A stretch of 64,000 nt of DNA from Sphingomonas profundi (GCF_009739515.1 NZ_CP046535.1:1922001-1986000); one strand, 5' to 3'; numbered from the stretch's first letter, positions 1-10,038 are shown. Notes: generated by a model from the letters alone, not told the origin. Made by a program: numbers and translations.

Positions 1-584
1 GCCTTTCCGGCAAGCAGCGGATAGGGGTTGATCGGTGCCCCCTCGTGCCACGGCTGGCCGGGCGCCATGCGCTTGATCTCGAAGTGCAGGTGCGGCGCCT
101 CGGGGCTCGCGTCGCCGGTCGATCCCACGGCGCCGATACGCTGGCCCGCGCGCACGTCCACGCCCTCGCGCACGCCCGGCGCATAGGTATCGAGATGGGC
201 GTAATAGTAGAGCGTCCGGCCGTTCGGCGAGCGGATGTAGAGCGTGTGGCCGCCGAGCTCGCTCTCGAAGATCTTCTCGATCGTGCCGTCTGCCGCCGCT
301 ACAACCGGCGTGCCGCGCGCCGCCATGATGTCGAGCGCGCCGTGGCCGCGCGTGCCGCCTTCGCCGCGCGGATCGTCGAACGTGTCGCTCAGCTGCTCTG
401 GCCGAACCCCGGCGACGGGCATCGCCAAACCGGACGGGACGAGCAGCGCGAGCGGCTGCTTCGCGGTCGCCTCGCCCGCCGTATCCGATCGCGGCGCGGG
501 CGATCGCGGCAGCATCAGCCCGGCCGCGAACAGCGCCACCAGCAGCAGCGCGATGCCGGCGAACCACCGGCCGAAGCGCGTCAT
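1..584 (-). CDS. M23 family metallopeptidase (C-terminus beyond left edge)
   Basis: Reading leftward from an ATG at 584, an open frame runs off the window edge, so only about 194 N-terminal residues are seen. It starts with a hydrophobic segment (about residues 5-26) that acts as a signal anchor, followed by a LytM/M23 fold. The zinc-site signatures are visible: GHGALDI (His and Asp ligands of the HxxxD type) and PHLHFEIK (HxH). M23 enzymes cut peptide cross-bridges in peptidoglycan, or act as non-catalytic activators when ligands are missing; here the ligands are present. It lies 10 nt downstream of an L,D-transpeptidase on the same strand, so the two probably form a cell-wall operon. Confidence 0.88.
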   Translation of the reverse strand, partial: MTRFGRWFAGIALLLVALFAAGLMLPRSPAPRSDTAGEATAKQPLALLVPSGLAMPVAGVRPEQLSDTFDDPRGEGGTRGHGALDIMAARGTPVVAAADGTIEKIFESELGGHTLYIRSPNGRTLYYYAHLDTYAPGVREGVDVRAGQRIGAVGSTGDASPEAPHLHFEIKRMAPGQPWHEGAPINPYPLLAGK

Positions 585-594
585 GCTCGCCCCC

Positions 595-1632
595 TCACGG
601 CTGGAACTTCGCCTCGGTGCCGGGCTTCACCATCAGCGAGAGGCGCGCCGCATCCCAGTTCGTCAGACGGATGCAGCCGTGGCTCTCGGCCCGGCCGATC
701 GTCTCCGGGCTCGGCGTGCCGTGGATGCCGTAATGCGGCTTGTTGAGATCGAGCCACACCACGCCCACCGGCCCGTTCGGCCCCGGCTTCAGCAGCTGCT
801 TCTCGTCCTTGTTGTCGGCATCCCAGAACAGCTTGGGATTATAGTGGAATGGCGGGTTGTAGGCCGCGCCCTGGATCTTCCACGTGCCGATCGGCAGCGG
901 ATCGTGCTTGCTGCCCATCGTCGCCGGGAATTGCGCGACCAGCTTCTCCTTGTCGTCGTACACGCGCAGCACGCCGTCAGACTTGTCGACCACGACATGA
1001 TCGGCCTGCGGCTGCTGCGCATCGACCGAGAGGCTCGCCAGGGTCTGGCGCCACTCCGGCTTCAGCGTGTCGGGATAGGCGCCGTCAGCCACGGTGATGC
1101 CCGGCACCTTCACCTTCGCGCCGGCCGCCACCTTGGCCTGCGGCCCGTTGAGCGCCACCAGCACCGCCGGGGTGGTGTGGAACCGCTCGGACAGCTTCTC
1201 GGTCGGGTTCTGATAGGCCATGCCCGGCAGCCTGGCCTGCTCGGCGGGATCCTTCGGCATCCGGCCCACGAACGGTCCGGCGACATCGGCTTCGGTCAAC
1301 GTCACCTCGACGACCGGCCGCACCTCGCGATAGGGGTTCAGGGCGGCGAGCGTGGCCTTGTCGATCTCGCCGGTCTTCGCTATGTCATTGGCGGTCTGGA
1401 AGCCGATCAGCGCCTTCTTCAGGGATGCGCCCTTCCTGCCGTCGATCACGCCCGGCCCAAAGCCGAGATGGTCGAGAATCACCTGCACGTGCATGATCGT
1501 CAGGTCGATGCCCGGATAAGCGGGGTTAACGCTTTTCGCCGCTGGTGGCGGACTCTGCGCCCAGGCACCTCCATTTATGAGGCAAACCGTTGCCGCGACG
1601 CGGCAGAGCATTGGAACCGTTATCGTTTTCAT
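595..1632 (-). CDS. L,D-transpeptidase with peptidoglycan-binding domain
   Basis: This 345-residue exported enzyme has a signal peptide (about 1-25) and a PG_binding_1-like helical domain (about 45-98). A LysM-like stretch follows (about 140-178), then a C-terminal YkuD catalytic domain (about 210-340). The active-site signature HGTPSPETIGRAESHGC gives His304, His318 and the nucleophile Cys320. The family forms 3-3 cross-links in peptidoglycan or attaches proteins to it, in the periplasm. The stop lies 10 nt before the M23 gene, so co-transcription is likely. It is divergent from the DUF882 gene, with 72 nt between the starts. Confidence 0.93.
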   Translation of the reverse strand: MKTITVPMLCRVAATVCLINGGAWAQSPPPAAKSVNPAYPGIDLTIMHVQVILDHLGFGPGVIDGRKGASLKKALIGFQTANDIAKTGEIDKATLAALNPYREVRPVVEVTLTEADVAGPFVGRMPKDPAEQARLPGMAYQNPTEKLSERFHTTPAVLVALNGPQAKVAAGAKVKVPGITVADGAYPDTLKPEWRQTLASLSVDAQQPQADHVVVDKSDGVLRVYDDKEKLVAQFPATMGSKHDPLPIGTWKIQGAAYNPPFHYNPKLFWDADNKDEKQLLKPGPNGPVGVVWLDLNKPHYGIHGTPSPETIGRAESHGCIRLTNWDAARLSLMVKPGTEAKFQP

Positions 1633-1704
1633 TCGTGCGCTTCCCTATAATTCTCCCTGTACAGTCCGAACGCCGGGCACCCCTTTTCTTTCCGACAGGT
1701 GAGA

Positions 1705-2259
1705 ATGACCGATACGACCTTGAGCCGTCGCGGGCTCTTCCTCGGTGCGCTGGCGCTGGGGGGAACCGCCCTGATCTCCCCGGCGGCGCTTGCCGCCATT
1801 CCGGAAAAGCGCCTCGCCTTCCGCAACGTGCACACCAACGATCGCGTCGATGCGCGCTACTTCGCCAACGGCCGCTTCGATCCGCAGGGGCTGGCCGAAC
1901 TCAACCACGGCCTGCGCGACTGGCGGACCGGCGACACCACCAACATGGATCCCGATCTGTTCAGCCTGCTCGGCGAGATCCGCGACCGCCTCGGCGTCGA
2001 TCCGCGCCGCTCGTTCGATCTGATCTCCGGCTACCGCTCCCCCCACACCAACGCCTCGCTGCGCGCGCGTGGCGGCGAGCATACCGGCGTCGCCAGCAAG
2101 AGCCAGCACATGCTGGGCAAGGCGACCGATATCGCGCTGCCCGGCATCGGGCTCGATCGCCTGCGGCTGGCGGCACTCTCCGCCCAGCGCGGCGGCGTCG
2201 GCTACTATCCGCGCGACGGCTTCGTCCACGTCGATACCGGCCGCGTGCGGACCTGGTGA
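1705..2259 (+). CDS. DUF882/YcbK-like M15-type peptidase with Tat signal
   Basis: A protein of about 184 residues beginning with a twin-arginine leader (SRRGLFLGALALGG) that ends near an Ala-rich cleavage site around residue 30. The mature part is a DUF882 (peptidase M15_2, YcbK-like) domain. SGYRSPHTN, SKSQHMLGKATDI (His and Asp zinc ligands) and GFVHVDTGR (second His) match the D-Ala-D-Ala carboxypeptidase/VanY fold. It probably trims peptidoglycan in the periplasm. I chose the ATG at 1705, preceded by AGG; a GTG at 1699 is in frame. Its divergent neighbour is an L,D-transpeptidase, which fits a wall-remodelling pair. Confidence 0.88.
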   Translation: MTDTTLSRRGLFLGALALGGTALISPAALAAIPEKRLAFRNVHTNDRVDARYFANGRFDPQGLAELNHGLRDWRTGDTTNMDPDLFSLLGEIRDRLGVDPRRSFDLISGYRSPHTNASLRARGGEHTGVASKSQHMLGKATDIALPGIGLDRLRLAALSAQRGGVGYYPRDGFVHVDTGRVRTW

Positions 2260-2367
2260 TCGCGGCCTAGAGGCGGGTTCGCTAGGCACGTCGCCATACC
2301 GAACGCGGCTCAGGCCGACGCTATCTCGGCCGCCGTAAGCCTCTGTCTTGCCTCAATATACGCTGAG

Positions 2368-2485
2368 CCGCTCATGCTGAGGAGGGGCTGAGCGAAGGCG
2401 AAGACCCGCCTCGAAGTATATGCCCCGACGTCGGCGTGCTTCGAGACGCCGCTTCGCCAGGCTCAGCGGCCCTCAGCATGAGCGG
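2368..2485. repeat. Imperfect inverted repeat (REP-like) between convergent genes
   Basis: The outer 15-base arms CCGCTCATGCTGAGG (2368-2382) and CCTCAGCATGAGCGG (2471-2485) are exact reverse complements. The similarity continues inward with mismatches (GCTGAGCGAAGGCG against CGCTTCGCCAGGCTCAGC), and there is an inner CTCGAAG/CTTCGAG pair. The element fills the space between the DUF882 stop and the thiE stop. Sphingomonad genomes commonly carry this kind of intergenic palindrome. It may act as a bidirectional terminator or mRNA stabiliser. Confidence 0.7.
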
Positions 2486-2491
2486 GGTATT

Positions 2492-3196
2492 TCAGATCGG
2501 CTGATCGGACCCTAGCACCGCCGCGAACGCCCGCACACCCGCCGCCGGCCCCTCCGGATGGTTCCACACCGCGCCCGATACCGCCAGGAAGTCCGCGCCG
2601 GCCGCCACGAGCGGCGGGGCATTCTCCGCGGTGATGCCGCCGATCGCCACGCAGGGGATGCCGAACAGGGTCGTCCACCAGCTCAGGATCGCGGGATCGG
2701 GGCGATGCCGGGTCTCCTTGGTGGTCGTCGGGAAGAAGGCGCCGAACGCGACGTAATCGGCCCCCGCCTCGCCCGCCTCCATCGCCAGGTGGCGGCTGTC
2801 GTGGCAGGTGACGCCCACCTGCGCATCCTTGCCCAGCGCGTCGCGCGCCTCGCGCGGATCGCCATCCTCCTGCCCCAGATGCACGCCGTCCGCGCCCAGC
2901 CGCTTGGCCAGGCCGATGCTGTCGTTGACGATGAAGGCCACGTCGTGCGCGCGGCACACTGCCATCAGCGGCTCGGCCAGCGCCGCCACGGCGTGGTCGT
3001 CCAGCCCCTTCAGCCGCAGCTGGAACGCCGCCACCGGCCCGGCGGAGAGCGCCGCCTCAAGCCGCTTCACGAACTCGGGCGCGATCGCGGGCGGCGAGAT
3101 CAGATAGAGCTGGCAGGACGGCCGGCCGGGATCCCGCTCGAACCGTTCGGCGAAATGGGGGTCCAGCGGGATGGCGTCGTCGTCATAGTCGATCAT
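2492..3196 (-). CDS. thiE: Thiamine phosphate synthase
   Basis: A 234-residue TIM-barrel enzyme that joins HMP-pyrophosphate to HET-phosphate to make thiamine phosphate in the cytosol. Recognisable family segments are LYLISPP near the N-terminus, FQLRLK for the usual QLREK strand, [31 protein letters not shown] and [15 protein letters not shown]. The start at 3196 overlaps the stop of the DUF2834 gene by 4 nt (ATGA), so it is translationally coupled as the last gene of the tkt operon. The N-terminal 25 residues are longer than in E. coli ThiE. Thiamine diphosphate is the cofactor of transketolase, encoded first in the same operon. Confidence 0.92.
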   Translation of the reverse strand: MIDYDDDAIPLDPHFAERFERDPGRPSCQLYLISPPAIAPEFVKRLEAALSAGPVAAFQLRLKGLDDHAVAALAEPLMAVCRAHDVAFIVNDSIGLAKRLGADGVHLGQEDGDPREARDALGKDAQVGVTCHDSRHLAMEAGEAGADYVAFGAFFPTTTKETRHRPDPAILSWWTTLFGIPCVAIGGITAENAPPLVAAGADFLAVSGAVWNHPEGPAAGVRAFAAVLGSDQPI

Positions 3197-3507
3197 GGCG
3201 CCGCGCCCTGCACCGATCGCGCGCGCAGGGCAAGGAACAAGGGCAGGCCGCACGACACGCCCACGAGCAGGGTCGCCGGGATGGCGAGCCAGCCGTGCCG
3301 CACGCCCCGCCCCTCGACGAGGACGAACAGGATCAGCACCACCGCCGAGACGATCACGTCCCAGCCGAAGAAGGCGCCGATGCGGGTGGCGAACAGCTCC
3401 GCCACGAAGGCGGCCGGATCGGCGCCATGCGCGACCAGCCACGGCACGAAGGCCGATAGCGGCAGCAGCGCCCCGATCGCGGCGAGGGCGAGATAGACCC
3501 GGTCCAT
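3193..3507 (-). CDS. DUF2834 small membrane protein
   Basis: A protein of about 104 residues with three or four hydrophobic segments. It shows the DUF2834 pattern of an N-terminal [13 protein letters not shown], a central [19 protein letters not shown] and a C-terminal [13 protein letters not shown]. Function is unknown; it is an inner-membrane protein. The start is uncertain: an in-frame ATG at 3519 would add four residues. It sits between fba and thiE, 15 nt after fba, and overlaps thiE by 4 nt. Confidence 0.82.
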   Translation of the reverse strand: MDRVYLALAAIGALLPLSAFVPWLVAHGADPAAFVAELFATRIGAFFGWDVIVSAVVLILFVLVEGRGVRHGWLAIPATLLVGVSCGLPLFLALRARSVQGAAP

Positions 3508-3522
3508 CCCGCCCCGCATCCC

Positions 3523-4419
3523 TCAGGCCGTCTTCCGGGTCGAGGCCGTGTAGATCTCGTCGATCGCCGCACCCAGCGAGGCGTCGAACGCGTCGTCGCT
3601 CATCTGGTGGCGCAGATCCTCCAGCAGCGCCCGGCTGAAGCTGGCGATGATGCCGGGGTTCTTCGCCAGCTCCGCGCACGCCTCCGGCCGCTTGAAGCCG
3701 CCCGAGAGCGCCACCACGCGCAGCACGCGCGAATGGTTCACCAGCGGGGTGAACAGGCCGGGCGTCTTCGGCAAAGAGAGCTTGAGCATCACCTTCTCGG
3801 TGCCGGGCATCGCGTCCAGCGCCTTTACCAGCTCGTCGAGCAGGATCTGGTCGGCCTCGGCCCGCTCCGGGCTCTTGATGTTGATCTCCGGCTCCAGCAT
3901 CGGCACCAGCCCGGCGGCCAGCACCTGCCGGCCCACCTCCACCTGCTGCGCGACGATCGCGGCGATGCCGGCCGGATTGGCGAGGTTTATGACCGACCGC
4001 TCCTTGGTGCCGAACACGCCCAGGCCCTTGGCGCGGGCCAGCAGCGTCTCCAGCTCCGGCATCGGCTTCATCAGCTGCACGCCGTCGGCCTCGTTTTCAA
4101 GGCCCTTGTCGATCTTGATGAACGGCACCACGCCGCGCTCGATCAGCGCCTGCGGCACCGGCTTGCCGTCCGCCTGCCCGTCCATCGTGCGCTCGAACAG
4201 GATGGCGCCGATCACCTTGTCGCCGGTGAACGCCTTGGAGGTGATGATCCGCACGCGCATCTCGTGGATCAGGCCGTACATGCCGGCCTCGTCGGACCAG
4301 GCGCCCTCCTCGATGCCGTAGCCGGCGAGCGCCTTGGGGGTGGAGCCGCCGCTCTGGTCCAGGGCGGCGATGAAGCCGTTGCCGTCGGCGATCTTCTTCG
4401 TCATGTCGGAGAGCTGCAT
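3523..4419 (-). CDS. fba: Class I fructose-bisphosphate aldolase
   Basis: A 298-residue Schiff-base aldolase that cleaves or condenses fructose-1,6-bisphosphate in glycolysis/gluconeogenesis. The N-terminus [16 protein letters not shown] is the class I substrate-phosphate/Asp region. LVPMLEPEI holds the acid Glu, and [10 protein letters not shown] contains the likely Schiff-base lysine (Lys213). No class II zinc ligands are seen. It lies 33 nt after pgk. A class I enzyme in this operon is usual for sphingomonads. Confidence 0.93.
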   Translation of the reverse strand: MQLSDMTKKIADGNGFIAALDQSGGSTPKALAGYGIEEGAWSDEAGMYGLIHEMRVRIITSKAFTGDKVIGAILFERTMDGQADGKPVPQALIERGVVPFIKIDKGLENEADGVQLMKPMPELETLLARAKGLGVFGTKERSVINLANPAGIAAIVAQQVEVGRQVLAAGLVPMLEPEINIKSPERAEADQILLDELVKALDAMPGTEKVMLKLSLPKTPGLFTPLVNHSRVLRVVALSGGFKRPEACAELAKNPGIIASFSRALLEDLRHQMSDDAFDASLGAAIDEIYTASTRKTA

Positions 4420-4452
4420 GTCGTCCCTTTCGTTTCGGTGAGTGTGTCGCCG

Positions 4453-5649
4453 TCAGGCGGTGAGCGCCTTCACGCCCGGCAGTTCCTTGCCTTCCATCCA
4501 CTCCAGGAAGGCGCCGCCGGCGGTGGAGACGAAGGTGAACTCGTCCGCCACGCCGGCCTGGTTCAGCGCCGCCACGGTATCCCCGCCGCCCGCCACGGAA
4601 ACGAGCGAGCCGCCGGTCGTCAGCGCCGCCGCCGTCTTCGCCAGCGAAACCGTGGCGGTGTCGAACGGCGGGGTCTCGAACGCGCCCATCGGCCCGTTCC
4701 ACACCAATGTGCGGCAGTTCTTCAACGCGTCGCCCAGCGCCTCCACGGCGGCGGGGCCGACGTCGAGGATCATCTCGTCGGCCGCCACCTCGTGCACGTT
4801 CACCGTGCGCACCGGCGGGTTAGCGCGAAACTCCTTCGCCACCACCACGTCATAGGGCAGGTGAACGATGCAGTTCGCCTTCTCGGCGGCGTCCAGGATG
4901 GCGCGGGCGGTATCCGCCAGATCATGCTCGCACAGCGACTTGCCCACATCCACGCCGCGCGCGGCGAGGAAGGTGTTGGCCATGCCGCCGCCGATGATCA
5001 GGTGATCCACCTTCGTCACCAGATGCTGGAGCACGTCCAGCTTGGTCGATACCTTGGCGCCGCCCACCACCGCCGCCACGGGATGCTCCGGCTTGCCGAG
5101 CGCCTTTTCCAGCGCCTGCAGCTCGGCCTCCATAGACCGGCCGGCATAGGCCGGCAGCGCCCGCGCCAGCCCCTCGGTGGAGGCATGGGCGCGGTGCGCG
5201 GCGGAGAAGGCGTCGTTGACGTACAGGTCGCCCAGCTTCGCCATCGCGGCGACCAGCGCCGGATCGTTCTTCTCCTCGCCCTTGTGGAAGCGGGTATTCT
5301 CCAGGATGGCGATGCCGCCGTCGGCCAGCAGGTCCACCACTTTGGCCGCGTCCTCGCCCTGGCAGTCGTCGATGAACGTCACCTCGCGGCCCAGCACGTC
5401 GGCCAGCGGCCGCGTCAGCAGCGCCAGCGACATGTCCGGCTTGCGCTCCCCCTTGGGCCGGCCGAAATGGGCCAGGATCAGCACCTTGGCGCCCTTGTCC
5501 GCCAGTTCGGCGATGGTGGGCGCGGCCGCGCGCAGGCGGGTGTCGTCGGTGACGCGGCCGTCGGCCATCGGCACGTTCAGATCCTCGCGCACCAGCACGC
5601 GCTTGCCGCGGATGTCGCCAAGATCATCGAGCGTCCGGAAGTTCGTCAT
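4453..5649 (-). CDS. pgk: Phosphoglycerate kinase
   Basis: A 398-residue cytosolic kinase converting 1,3-bisphosphoglycerate and ADP to 3-phosphoglycerate and ATP. Diagnostic segments are [69 protein letters not shown] and the C-terminal nucleotide loop [12 protein letters not shown]. The length is normal. The ATG at 5649 overlaps the stop of the MOSC gene by 4 nt, so the MOSC gene sits inside the gap-pgk pair as an insertion in an otherwise classical arrangement. Confidence 0.97.
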   Translation of the reverse strand: MTNFRTLDDLGDIRGKRVLVREDLNVPMADGRVTDDTRLRAAAPTIAELADKGAKVLILAHFGRPKGERKPDMSLALLTRPLADVLGREVTFIDDCQGEDAAKVVDLLADGGIAILENTRFHKGEEKNDPALVAAMAKLGDLYVNDAFSAAHRAHASTEGLARALPAYAGRSMEAELQALEKALGKPEHPVAAVVGGAKVSTKLDVLQHLVTKVDHLIIGGGMANTFLAARGVDVGKSLCEHDLADTARAILDAAEKANCIVHLPYDVVVAKEFRANPPVRTVNVHEVAADEMILDVGPAAVEALGDALKNCRTLVWNGPMGAFETPPFDTATVSLAKTAAALTTGGSLVSVAGGGDTVAALNQAGVADEFTFVSTAGGAFLEWMEGKELPGVKALTA

Positions 5650-6110
5650 GTCGCCTCTATCCTCACTGCGTCGCCGATCGCGATATGGCCGGCCGTGACG
5701 ACGCGGGCGAGCACGCCGCCGCGCCAATCCGGCACCAGGGCGGCCATCAGCCCCTGATGCTGCTCGTCCATGCGGCGGCACGGGTCGCACTCGCCGGTGA
5801 TCTCCAGCTTCACGCCCGCGCCGACGTAGAGATAGTCGCCCGCCCGCTGCGGCAGGCGCAGGCCGGAGACGAGCAGGTTGGCCCGCCGCGTCGTCCACAC
5901 CAGGCCGGTGCCCAGCTCGGCCTCCACCGTCTCCCAATCCTCCAGCCGGAGGATCGAGACCTGCCGCCGCGTGCTCCGCCCCGGCCGGGCGAGCCCGCGC
6001 GTATCGTTGCCGACGCCCGTCTCCAGGGTGACGGCCGCCTCCGACACCGCTTCCATCGGCGCGCGCGGGGCGCTGCGCCGTGCGATGCCGAGAAGGCGGC
6101 CGCCGCTCAC
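5646..6110 (-). CDS. MOSC domain-containing protein
   Basis: A protein of about 154 residues, read from a GTG at 6110, 4 nt after the gap stop; longer readings would run into gap. It shows the MOSC (molybdenum cofactor sulfurase C-terminal) pattern: [12 protein letters not shown] near the start, VGNDTRG, a mid-domain [12 protein letters not shown], and the conserved cysteine in [10 protein letters not shown] with a C-terminal [18 protein letters not shown]. Such domains carry sulfur via Cys and act in molybdenum-enzyme or sulfur-transfer chemistry; the partner is not evident. It is translationally coupled to pgk by a 4-nt overlap. Confidence 0.85.
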   Translation of the reverse strand: MSGGRLLGIARRSAPRAPMEAVSEAAVTLETGVGNDTRGLARPGRSTRRQVSILRLEDWETVEAELGTGLVWTTRRANLLVSGLRLPQRAGDYLYVGAGVKLEITGECDPCRRMDEQHQGLMAALVPDWRGGVLARVVTAGHIAIGDAVRIEAT

Positions 6111-6114
6111 GGGA

Positions 6115-7125
6115 TCAGAGGAACTTCGCCATCGCGCCGGCGGTATCGACCATGCGGTTCGAGAAGCCCCACTCATTGTCGTACCAGGAGAGGACGCGGA
6201 CGAGCTTGCCCTCCAGCACCGCCGTCTCCAGGCTGTCCACCGAGGACGAGTGCGGATCGTGGTTGAAGTCGATCGAGACCAGCGGATCGGTGACGTACTG
6301 GAGGATGCCCTTCAACGGCCCGCTCTCCGACGCCGCCTTCAGGATCGCATTGACCTCGTCCTTCGTCGTGTCGCGCTTCGGCGTGAAGGTGAGGTCGACG
6401 ATCGAGACGTTGGGCGTCGGCACGCGGATGGCCGATCCGTCCAGCTTGCCCTTCAGCTCCGGCATCACCTCGCCCACGGCGCGGGCGGCGCCCGTCGTCG
6501 TCGGGATCATCGACATCGCGGCGGCGCGGGCGCGACGCATGTCGGAATGGATCTGGTCGAGGATCTTCTGGTCGTTGGTGTAGCTGTGGATCGTCGTCAT
6601 CAGGCCGCGCTCGATGCCGATGGAATCGTTCAGAACCTTGGCTATCGGCGCCAGGCAGTTGGTGGTGCACGATGCATTGGACACGATCGTGTGATCGGCC
6701 GTCAGCTTGTCGTTGTTCACGCCGAACACCACCGTCAGATCCACGCCCTTGGCCGGCGCGGAGATCAGCACGCGCTTGGCGCCCGCGTCCAGATGCTTCT
6801 GGGCGCTCTCGCGATCGGTGAAGAAACCGGTGCACTCCAGCGCGATGTCCACGCCGTTCGCCGCGTGCGGCAGGTTGGCCGGATCGCGCTCGGCCGTCAC
6901 CTTGATGCGCTTGCCGTCGATGATCAGGTCGTTGCCGTCGGCCTCCACCGTGCCGGGATAGGTGCCGTGGACCGAGTCGCGCTTGAACAGCAGCGCGTTC
7001 GACTTGGCATCCGCCAGATCGTTGATCGCCACCAGCTCCAGCCCGCTCTCGGGCTTCGCCAGCACCGCGCGCGCCACCAGCCGCCCGATGCGCCCGAATC
7101 CGTTGATCGCTACCTTCACTGCCAT
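6115..7125 (-). CDS. gap: Glyceraldehyde-3-phosphate dehydrogenase, type I
   Basis: A 336-residue enzyme that oxidises glyceraldehyde-3-phosphate to 1,3-bisphosphoglycerate using NAD. The Rossmann motif INGFGRIGR opens the protein. The Asp in INDLAD after strand two favours NAD over NADP. The catalytic signature [12 protein letters not shown] gives Cys153. The C-terminus has [14 protein letters not shown]. The start ATG at 7125 follows the tkt stop by 4 nt. It is the second gene of the operon. Confidence 0.97.
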   Translation of the reverse strand: MAVKVAINGFGRIGRLVARAVLAKPESGLELVAINDLADAKSNALLFKRDSVHGTYPGTVEADGNDLIIDGKRIKVTAERDPANLPHAANGVDIALECTGFFTDRESAQKHLDAGAKRVLISAPAKGVDLTVVFGVNNDKLTADHTIVSNASCTTNCLAPIAKVLNDSIGIERGLMTTIHSYTNDQKILDQIHSDMRRARAAAMSMIPTTTGAARAVGEVMPELKGKLDGSAIRVPTPNVSIVDLTFTPKRDTTKDEVNAILKAASESGPLKGILQYVTDPLVSIDFNHDPHSSSVDSLETAVLEGKLVRVLSWYDNEWGFSNRMVDTAGAMAKFL

Positions 7126-7129
7126 GGTC

Positions 7130-9118
7130 TCAGCTCCCTGCCTGTCCCAGCGCCGCCAGGATCTGCGGCGCGATGATGTCGGGCGTGAGCCCGAAATGCC
7201 TGTAGAGGTCGGGCGCCGGCGCCGATGCGCCGAACCCGTCGATGCCGAAGCGCAGGCCGCGCGCCATCGTGTAGCGCTCCCACCCGATCGTGGTGCCCGC
7301 CTCGATGGAGACGCGGAGGATCTCGTCGGGCTGCACGTCAGGCAGCACCTCGTCTCGATAGGCCTGCGGCTGCGCGTCGAAGCGCGACCAGCACGGCATC
7401 GAGACGATGTCGGCGCCGACGCCGGCTTCCTCCAGCCGGTCCGCCACGCCAAACGCGATCTCCACCTCGGAACCGCTGGCGATGAGGATCACCTTGCGCG
7501 GGGCGACGGCGGCGCGAAGCCGGTAGGCGCCCTTCGCCGAGAGATTTTCGGATGCGTCGTCACGCACTTGCGGCAGGTTCTGGCGGGAAAGCGCGAGCAG
7601 AGACGGCCCGTCCGCCCGCGCCAGTGCGAGCTCCCAGCACTCCGCCGTCTCGATCGTGTCGGCCGGGCGATAGACGTCCAGATTGGGCATCAGCCGCAGC
7701 GACATGACATGCTCGACCGGCTGGTGGGTCGGCCCGTCCTCGCCGAGACCGATCGAATCGTGCGTCATCACGTAGATCGCGCGGGTCTGCTGCAGCGCGG
7801 AGAGGCGGATCGCCGGCCGGCAGTAATCGGAGAACACCAGGAAGGTGCCACCGTAGGGGATGACGCCGCCGTGCAGCGCCATGCCGTTCATCGCGCAGCC
7901 CATGCCGAACTCGCGGATGCCGTAGTAGATGTAGCGGCCGGAATAATCCTGCGCCGTCAGCGGCTTCTGCGACTTCGTCTTCGTGTTGTTCGAGCCGGTG
8001 AGGTCGGCCGAGCCGCCGATCGTCTCCGGTAGCAGATCGTTGATCGCGCCCAGCGCCAGTTCGGACGCGCGCCGCGTCGCCACCGTCTGCGGGCTGGCGA
8101 GGAGGCCGGCCTTGTAGTCGGCGAGCGAGAAATCCGCGGGCAGCGTGCCGGCCATCCGCCGGGTGAACTCGTCGCGATCGGCGTGATCCGCCAGGCGTGC
8201 CTCCCACGCGGCGCGAATGCCCTGGCCGCGCTGGCCGATCTCGGCCCAGGCCGCCACGATCGGCTCGGGCAGGTGGAAGTCGGGCGACTCCCATGCCAGC
8301 ACCTGCCGCGCGGCGCGGATCTCGTCTGCGCCCAGCGGCGAGCCGTGCGTGGCGGAGGTGCCCTGCTTGGTGGGCGCGCCGTAGCCGATGATCGTGCGGC
8401 AGGCGATCAGCGACGGGCGCGGATCGGCGACGGCGGCGTCGAGCGCGCGGGAGATGTCGGCCGGATCGTGGCCGTCGCAGGCGATCACGTGCCAGCCGGA
8501 GGCGGCGTAGCGGCCGGCCACGTCCTCGCTGGACGAGAGATCGACCGCGCCGTCGATGGTGATGCGGTTGTCGTCCCACAACACGTTCAGCCGGCCGAGC
8601 CGCAGGTGCCCGGCGAGGCCGACCGCCTCGTGGTTGATGCCCTCCATCAGGCAGCCGTCGCCGGCGATCACCCAGGTGCGATGATCGACCAGCGCATCGC
8701 CGAACACGGCGTTCAGGTGCCGTTCGGCGATCGCCATGCCCACCGCCGTGGCGAAGCCGGAGCCGAGCGGCCCGGTGGTCGCCTCGATCCCCGCAAGCTC
8801 GAAATTCTCCGGATGGCCGGCGCACGGGCTGCCCAGCTGGCGGAAGCGGCGGATGTCGTCCAGGGTTGGCCGGGCATAGCCGGTCAGGTGCAGCAGCGCG
8901 TAGATCAGCATCGATCCGTGCCCGGCGGAGAGCACGAAACGATCGCGATCCGCCCACTTGGGCGCCGTGGGATCGAACTTCAGATAATCGGCGAACAGCA
9001 CCGTGGCGGCATCGGCCATCCCCATCGGCATGCCGGGATGGCCCGAGTTCGCCGCCTGCACCGCATCCATCGTCAGCGCCCGCACGGCGTTGGCAAGCTG
9101 CGGCGAGGGTCGGGTCAT
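7130..9118 (-). CDS. tkt: Transketolase
   Basis: A 662-residue thiamine-diphosphate enzyme of the pentose-phosphate pathway. Domain order: PP domain with [14 protein letters not shown], a TPP motif starting at GDGCLMEGI and ending at [10 protein letters not shown]; the Pyr domain with [15 protein letters not shown] and [19 protein letters not shown]; then a C-terminal domain. The start [20 protein letters not shown] at 9118 fits the family; an upstream frame extension lacks homology. As first gene, its promoter should lie in 9119-9275, shared divergently with the zapA block. Confidence 0.96.
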   Translation of the reverse strand: MTRPSPQLANAVRALTMDAVQAANSGHPGMPMGMADAATVLFADYLKFDPTAPKWADRDRFVLSAGHGSMLIYALLHLTGYARPTLDDIRRFRQLGSPCAGHPENFELAGIEATTGPLGSGFATAVGMAIAERHLNAVFGDALVDHRTWVIAGDGCLMEGINHEAVGLAGHLRLGRLNVLWDDNRITIDGAVDLSSSEDVAGRYAASGWHVIACDGHDPADISRALDAAVADPRPSLIACRTIIGYGAPTKQGTSATHGSPLGADEIRAARQVLAWESPDFHLPEPIVAAWAEIGQRGQGIRAAWEARLADHADRDEFTRRMAGTLPADFSLADYKAGLLASPQTVATRRASELALGAINDLLPETIGGSADLTGSNNTKTKSQKPLTAQDYSGRYIYYGIREFGMGCAMNGMALHGGVIPYGGTFLVFSDYCRPAIRLSALQQTRAIYVMTHDSIGLGEDGPTHQPVEHVMSLRLMPNLDVYRPADTIETAECWELALARADGPSLLALSRQNLPQVRDDASENLSAKGAYRLRAAVAPRKVILIASGSEVEIAFGVADRLEEAGVGADIVSMPCWSRFDAQPQAYRDEVLPDVQPDEILRVSIEAGTTIGWERYTMARGLRFGIDGFGASAPAPDLYRHFGLTPDIIAPQILAALGQAGS

Positions 9119-9275
9119 CCAATGGCCTTCTGGCAAGATCGCGGGCCGGAAACCGGCCCGATTCGGCGGTGCAGCAAAAACGGTCGCGGTCCCTTTGTCG
9201 CGGGCGCGGCCCATCGTCAACCGCAGCGGCGGCGCATGCTTGCCGCGCGCCACCGCCGTGCTATTCCGGGGCGAT
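9119..9275. promoter_or_regulatory. Divergent intergenic region between tkt and the zapA block
   Basis: These 157 bases separate two divergent units and must hold the promoters for the tkt operon (leftward) and the coiled-coil/zapA genes (rightward). I could not identify convincing -35/-10 boxes or an operator by eye. Confidence 0.4.
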
Positions 9276-9503
9276 ATGAGCGACGACACCCTTCTCCTGG
9301 CGATCGGCCGGCTCGAACGCGCCGTCCACCGGCTCGAGGAACGGCTGCCGGCCGCCCTCGCACCGGCCCCGGCCAGGCCCGGCGACCAGGCCCTGCACGA
9401 ACGCTACGAGCGGCTGGAGGAGCGTCACCGCGCGCTGCGCGAGCGTACCTCCAGCGCGGTGGAGCGGCTCACCCGCCTGCTCGACGCGGCGAAGGCGGAC
9501 TGA
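9276..9503 (+). CDS. Small coiled-coil protein upstream of zapA
   Basis: A 75-residue, charged, heptad-rich protein (LERAVHRLEERL early; ERYERLEERHRALRERTSSA in the middle) with a short Pro/Ala linker between two helices. No enzyme motif is present. It is the usual small gene immediately upstream of zapA in sphingomonads (2 nt gap), so a role in cell division or in a ZapA-linked complex is an inference from position. It is predicted to be cytosolic. Confidence 0.75.
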   Translation: MSDDTLLLAIGRLERAVHRLEERLPAALAPAPARPGDQALHERYERLEERHRALRERTSSAVERLTRLLDAAKAD

Positions 9504-9505
9504 CG

Positions 9506-9868
9506 GTGGCGACGGTCGAACTGACGATCGCCGGCCGCCCGTTCGAGCTCGCCTGCCGTGACGGCGAGGAGGCGCACCTGCGGATGATCGCCGCGATGGT
9601 GGACGTGAAGGCGCTGGATGCCGCCAAGGCGATGGGCGGGATGAGCGAGGCGCGGCAGATGCTGTTCGCCGCCCTGCTGCTGGCCGACGAACTCAACGAC
9701 ACGCGCGCCGCCCTCACCCGCGCCGCCGCGGCACCCGCGCCCCCCGCCCCGCCCGACCCGGAGATCGCCGCCCGCGTGGAGCGGCTGGCCGAGCGGGTGG
9801 AGCGGCTTTCCCGCACGATCGCCGCCGCCGTATCCGACAGGGTTGAGACTCCGCCCGCCAGCGCCTAG
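9506..9868 (+). CDS. zapA: Cell division protein ZapA
   Basis: A protein of about 120 residues from a GTG start, 2 nt after the preceding stop. The N-terminal domain (ATVELTIAGRPFELACRDGEE) is the ZapA beta-hairpin. The rest is a long helix ending in an EIAARVERLAERVERLSRTI coiled coil. ZapA binds FtsZ protofilaments and stabilises the Z-ring at mid-cell. An Ala/Pro stretch (about residues 74-86) separates the two halves. A 6S RNA gene follows directly, as in many proteobacteria. Confidence 0.9.
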   Translation: MATVELTIAGRPFELACRDGEEAHLRMIAAMVDVKALDAAKAMGGMSEARQMLFAALLLADELNDTRAALTRAAAAPAPPAPPDPEIAARVERLAERVERLSRTIAAAVSDRVETPPASA

Positions 9869-9871
9869 ATA

Positions 9872-10038
9872 GGTGGCGGCGGGTACTGCCCGGTACGAGC
9901 TACATGAACATCCCTGAGGCGATTCATCTTCCATGGGAGCTGTCCCTGACAGGGCTCTGGCCCGACTTACACGGCGCCCACCTGACGTTAACGGCGTCAG
10001 AGGATATTCTAGCAAACGGCCATGGTGGTCCCGCCACC
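9872..10038 (+). ncRNA. ssrS: 6S RNA
   Basis: The 210-nt gap between zapA and fau is the conserved site of the 6S RNA gene in proteobacteria. The ends pair: GGTGGCGGCGGG (9872 on) with TCCCGCCACC (ending 10038) closes a stem. Inside there are imperfectly paired arms and the family-like element GGGAGCTGTCCCTGACAGGG in the middle. Length is about 167 nt, normal for 6S. 6S RNA binds the housekeeping sigma-RNA polymerase holoenzyme as a decoy promoter in stationary phase. The exact ends are estimated. Confidence 0.8.

Noticed and set aside
3607-5757. 716-codon plus-strand frame opposite fba and pgk
   Set aside because: Antisense shadow of two certain genes; Arg/His/Gln-rich composition is typical of an antisense GC-rich frame.
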